Shown here piece after piece: positions 13,809 to 16,187 of a stretch of DNA of 16,187 nt (positions are counted from its first letter, which is position 1; every line of letters begins with the position of its first letter). The DNA is taken from NCBI GenBank assembly GCA_964395765.1, contig CAYNCU010000092.1, positions 1 through 16,187 of the forward strand, in the 5' to 3' direction. Position numbers and translations under genes: made by a program. The notes below the pieces were generated by a model. It saw nothing but the letters and a program-made list of their open reading frames with translations, was not told the DNA's origin and did no database searches. The stretch is from DATDPY01 sp964395765. GTDB taxonomy: Bacteria; Bacteroidota; Bacteroidia; Cytophagales; Cyclobacteriaceae.

Positions 13809-13825
13809 AATTAAATAATTTCTTT

Positions 13826-14155
13826 ATGGACAAGGTTTCAGCCATGAAAAATAGCGATTTAATAGCTATTGCCAACGTCGAAAAACTTGAAAAGGTTTCT
13901 TTTATCCTAAAAACAATAGCCCATCCTTTACGGATTGGAATAATCAGTCTTCTTGTTGAAAAGGAAAGTTTATGTGTAAACGATATCTGTGAAAAACTGG
14001 GTTCTGAGCAATCACTAACCTCCCATCATTTATCCAACATGAGACTCGCCGGTATCCTGGGCAGCAACAGGAATGGAAAAAATATTCATTATTACCTCAA
14101 GTTAAAGGAAGTGGTTGAGGTAATTCAATGTATGAATCAGTGTGACATATTATAG
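13826..14155 (+). CDS. ArsR/SmtB-family transcriptional repressor, probable sulfur- or metal-sensor
   Basis: This is a 109-aa dimeric winged-helix repressor. The family core is clear: I-A-H-P-L-R-I-G-I-I (31-40), V-N-D-I-C-E-K-L-G (51-59), recognition helix S-E-Q-S-L-T-S-H-H-L-S-N-M-R (60-73), A-G-I-L (75-78) and a wing with N-R-N-G-K-N-I-H-Y-Y-L (81-91). Cysteines are C50 and C55 in L-C-V-N-D-I-C, and C102 and C106 near the C terminus. In metal-sensing ArsR the corresponding helix reads L-C-V-C-D-L-C; here the middle cysteine is asparagine. The cysteine found in the R-L-x-I-L-C context of the sulfide sensors SqrR/BigR is serine here (S41). The ligand therefore cannot be read off directly. 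Because the next genes are sulfur genes, a persulfide-driven C50/C55 to C102/C106 switch is my inference; a thiophilic metal(loid) is the alternative. A second in-frame ATG lies at 13844. Confidence 0.88.
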   Translation: MDKVSAMKNSDLIAIANVEKLEKVSFILKTIAHPLRIGIISLLVEKESLCVNDICEKLGSEQSLTSHHLSNMRLAGILGSNRNGKNIHYYLKLKEVVEVIQCMNQCDIL

Positions 14156-14191
14156 CCCATTCTACCCAGGCCTCACCGATTGATCTAATTC

Positions 14192-15202
14192 ATGGAAATT
14201 CTTGGTTACGCTGCATCGGTTCTGATCGGATTTTCGCTCGGGCTTATTGGAGGAGGGGGTTCTATTTTATCGGTTCCTATCCTGGTTTACCTGTTTGGCA
14301 TTGAACCGGTTCTTGCCACCGCTTATTCGTTATTTGTCGTGGGCATTTCCTCCTCAGTCGGGGCTTTCAATTACATGCGAAAGGGCCTTCTGAATTATAA
14401 AACCGCAATGGTTTTTGTAGTTCCGTCGTTTATTGCCGTATTCATAACCCGTAAATATTTAGTGCCGGCAATACCCAACACTATATTTACCCTGGGAAGG
14501 ATAGAGATTACTTCCGAACTGCTATTTATCCTGATCCTGATAATCATATTGTTGATCTTATCTGTGCTTACCCTGAACATGATATACAGGGGCAAACAAT
14601 CACATGGCCGGGCATTTCTTTTAGTGACCTCTGCGGCTTTGATGGTCTTTTTCGTACGGCAATTCGTTATTCCCGCAATTCCACGGGACCTTGTTGAAAT
14701 CGGGAACTTTATATTAACAAAAAATATCGGCATCATGCTGCTCTTTGCTGTGGTTATGATGTTGGCATCATGGTCCATGATCCGGGGCAGAAAGGATATC
14801 GAAGGCGGAAATTCATCCTCCCTGCTTTTCAGCCATTCCATTGCCATTATCCTGTTAGGGATCCTGGTTGGGTCTGTTACTGGCCTCGTCGGTGCCGGCG
14901 GCGGCTTTCTTATCATTCCCGCACTGGTAATCATTGCCGGATTGCCGATAAAAACGGCTATCGGGACGTCCTTGCTTATAATTTCCGTAAATTCATTAAT
15001 GGGCTTTTTGGGAGACATTCAAAACGATGATATTCATTGGGTATTTCTCCTGGAGTTTACAGGCTTATCCATTATTGGAATATTTGTGGGGACTTATGCG
15101 TCAAAATTTGTAAACGGACAAAGCCTGAAGAAAATTTTCGGCTGGTTCATTCTAATCATGGGTTTTTATATAATCACCCGTGAATTATTTTGGGGAACTT
15201 AA
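14192..15202 (+). CDS. TauE/SafE-family membrane exporter, enlarged
   Basis: This is a polytopic inner-membrane protein of 336 aa, probably exporting sulfite, thiosulfate or an organosulfonate out of the cytoplasm. The TauE/SafE half-repeats are evident: G-L-I-G-G-G-G-S-I-L-S-V-P near the N terminus (17-29) and G-L-V-G-A-G-G-G-F-L-I-I-P in the second half (231-243), each followed by the A-T-A-Y-S or A-I-G-T-S helix. Between the halves lie two similar blocks, about 71-134 and 140-203, aligning without gaps at an offset of 69 residues and sharing R-x-Y/F-x-V/I-P-A-I-P. Removing one block would bring the length to about 267, usual for the family. It starts 36 bp after arsR and ends 14 bp before the next gene, so it is part of one operon. 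The substrate is inferred from context only. Confidence 0.85.
   Translation: MEILGYAASVLIGFSLGLIGGGGSILSVPILVYLFGIEPVLATAYSLFVVGISSSVGAFNYMRKGLLNYKTAMVFVVPSFIAVFITRKYLVPAIPNTIFTLGRIEITSELLFILILIIILLILSVLTLNMIYRGKQSHGRAFLLVTSAALMVFFVRQFVIPAIPRDLVEIGNFILTKNIGIMLLFAVVMMLASWSMIRGRKDIEGGNSSSLLFSHSIAIILLGILVGSVTGLVGAGGGFLIIPALVIIAGLPIKTAIGTSLLIISVNSLMGFLGDIQNDDIHWVFLLEFTGLSIIGIFVGTYASKFVNGQSLKKIFGWFILIMGFYIITRELFWGT
14402..14815 (+). repeat. internal tandem duplication in the TauE/SafE gene (two 207-bp blocks)
   Basis: Codons 71-139 (14402-14608) and 140-208 (14609-14815) encode similar sequences at a constant 69-residue offset. Matching positions include A72/A141, V76/V145, V83/V152, F84/F153, R87/R156, P92/P161, A93/A162, I94/I163, P95/P164 and a G-K/R-K loop at the end of each. 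Each block contains a hydrophobic helix, the V/I-P-A-I-P motif, a short polar stretch and another hydrophobic helix. Divergence is substantial, so the event is old. Confidence 0.65.
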
Positions 15203-15216
15203 AATCTTTATTAACC

Positions 15217-16187
15217 ATGGAGATTAAACAATTTTACGACGAAACACTAGCGCATGCTTCCTATGCTATTGAAAGTGACGGAAAGATCGCCGTGATCGAT
15301 CCGGCAAGGGACCCTCAACCCTATTTTGATTTTGCTCAGAATAAAAATGCAATAATAACAGCCATCATTGAAACGCATCCGCATGCTGATTTTGTCAGTT
15401 CACATAAGGAAATTCATTCAAAAACAGGAGCTGATATATACATCAGTAAACTCCTGGGCGCTGATTATGCGCATCGTTCCTTTGATTCCGGGGACTCCCT
15501 GCATTTAGGTAAAGTCAAATTACGGGCGTTAAATACGCCTGGGCATTCCCCCGATAGTATCAGCATTGTGGTCAAAGATGAATCCGGAAAAGACTACGCC
15601 GTTTTTACCGGCGATACCCTGTTTATAGGCGACGTAGGAAGGCCTGATTTACGTGAGAATGCCGGTAATATTCTGGCGAAACGGGAAGAATTGGCAAGAG
15701 AAATGTACCGATCGACCAGGAATGTGCTTATGAAACTTAAAGAAGATGTTATCGTTTATCCTGCCCACGGCGCCGGTTCATTATGCGGGAAAGCTTTAAG
15801 TAAGGAACTTACCAGCACGATCGGGCGACAACTAAAAGAAAACTATGCATTGCAGGAGATGTCGGAAGATGAATTTGTAAGAGTCCTGCTGGAAGACCAG
15901 CCTTTTATTCCCAAATATTTCGGATTCAATGTGGAAGTGAACCGGGAAGGCGCCGCTAATTTTGAGGATACGGTTAAAAAGGTTCCCAGGCTTTCTACGG
16001 ATGAAAAGCCGGATCGCGGCTTCCTGGTTATTGATACCCGTGCTCAAAAAGATTTTAATAAAGGTCATATTCCGGGCGCCATTAATATCGTTGAAGACGG
16101 TAAATTTGAAACCTGGCTCGGATCTATCGTAAGCCCCGGTGAGCCGTTTTACCTGGTCACCGAAAATGAAGACGCTATGGAGAAGAT
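15217..16187 (+). CDS. MBL-fold persulfide dioxygenase/rhodanese fusion (3' end outside the window)
   Basis: Some 323 codons are visible, with no stop before the window ends. Residues 1 to about 240 form a metallo-beta-lactamase domain of the persulfide dioxygenase type: T-H54-P-H56-A-D58-F, T-P-G-H110-S-P, F-T-G-D133-T-L-F and Y-P-A-H184-G-A-G-S-L-C190-G. H54, H110, D133 and/or H56 would hold one iron, as in ETHE1. The residue after D58 is F instead of the H found in two-metal glyoxalase II, which fits a mononuclear iron site. A rhodanese domain starts at about residue 265 (F-L-V-I-D-T-R-A and G-H-I-P-G-A-I-N); its catalytic loop lies beyond the window. The predicted reaction is oxidation of glutathione or low-molecular-weight persulfide to sulfite, possibly combined with sulfur transfer to thiosulfate as in CstB. 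The ATG at 15217 lies 14 bp after the exporter gene, in the same operon. Confidence 0.88.
   Translation, partial: MEIKQFYDETLAHASYAIESDGKIAVIDPARDPQPYFDFAQNKNAIITAIIETHPHADFVSSHKEIHSKTGADIYISKLLGADYAHRSFDSGDSLHLGKVKLRALNTPGHSPDSISIVVKDESGKDYAVFTGDTLFIGDVGRPDLRENAGNILAKREELAREMYRSTRNVLMKLKEDVIVYPAHGAGSLCGKALSKELTSTIGRQLKENYALQEMSEDEFVRVLLEDQPFIPKYFGFNVEVNREGAANFEDTVKKVPRLSTDEKPDRGFLVIDTRAQKDFNKGHIPGAINIVEDGKFETWLGSIVSPGEPFYLVTENEDAMEK

Overview
The window looks like a chromosomal segment of a member of the Bacteroidota, order not determinable from this alone. The main evidence is the recurring TAnnTTTG -7 element ahead of several genes, the general lack of Shine-Dalgarno sequences (clpC is an exception), a single-chain glycine decarboxylase (GcvP), a ClpC chaperone, a WbqC-family protein and a Bacteroidota-style dihydroorotase. 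No phage or transposase gene and no CRISPR array was seen.

Left part (1-5803), housekeeping: the 5' half of a tRNA-His (minus strand, cut by the window edge); dihydroorotase pyrC (minus); a divergent RhlE-like DEAD-box RNA helicase (plus); and full-length gcvP (plus). The 188 bp after gcvP hold no convincing gene, but contain short tandem octamers, an inverted repeat and a central hairpin.

Middle (5992-8907, minus): a 971-residue, cysteine-free, very basic, probably secreted protein of no family I recognise. It consists of about 28 clear tandem units of about 25 residues (Y-x-x-K-S-x-E-A-x-x-Q-G type alternating with S-N-S-x-x-Q-x-x-Y-Q-G type). In the C-terminal half these units are organised into a higher-order repeat of exactly 101 residues (303 bp). 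It ends in a unique tryptophan-containing domain. This is the most novel-looking object in the window.

Right-middle (9132-13688, plus): a stand-alone M16 zinc peptidase overlapping a WbqC-family gene by 17 bp, followed by clpC with its own promoter and ribosome binding site.

Right end (13757-16187, plus): a compact, apparently self-regulated sulfur operon. It comprises an ArsR-family repressor with four cysteines, a TauE/SafE-type exporter enlarged by an internal 69-residue tandem duplication, and a metallo-beta-lactamase/rhodanese protein (persulfide dioxygenase/sulfurtransferase type) cut by the window end. A near-perfect 30-bp palindrome covers the -7 box of a good Bacteroidota promoter in front of the repressor gene. 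The inferred job is sensing reactive sulfur (or a thiophilic metal), oxidising persulfide and exporting the sulfur oxyanion product.
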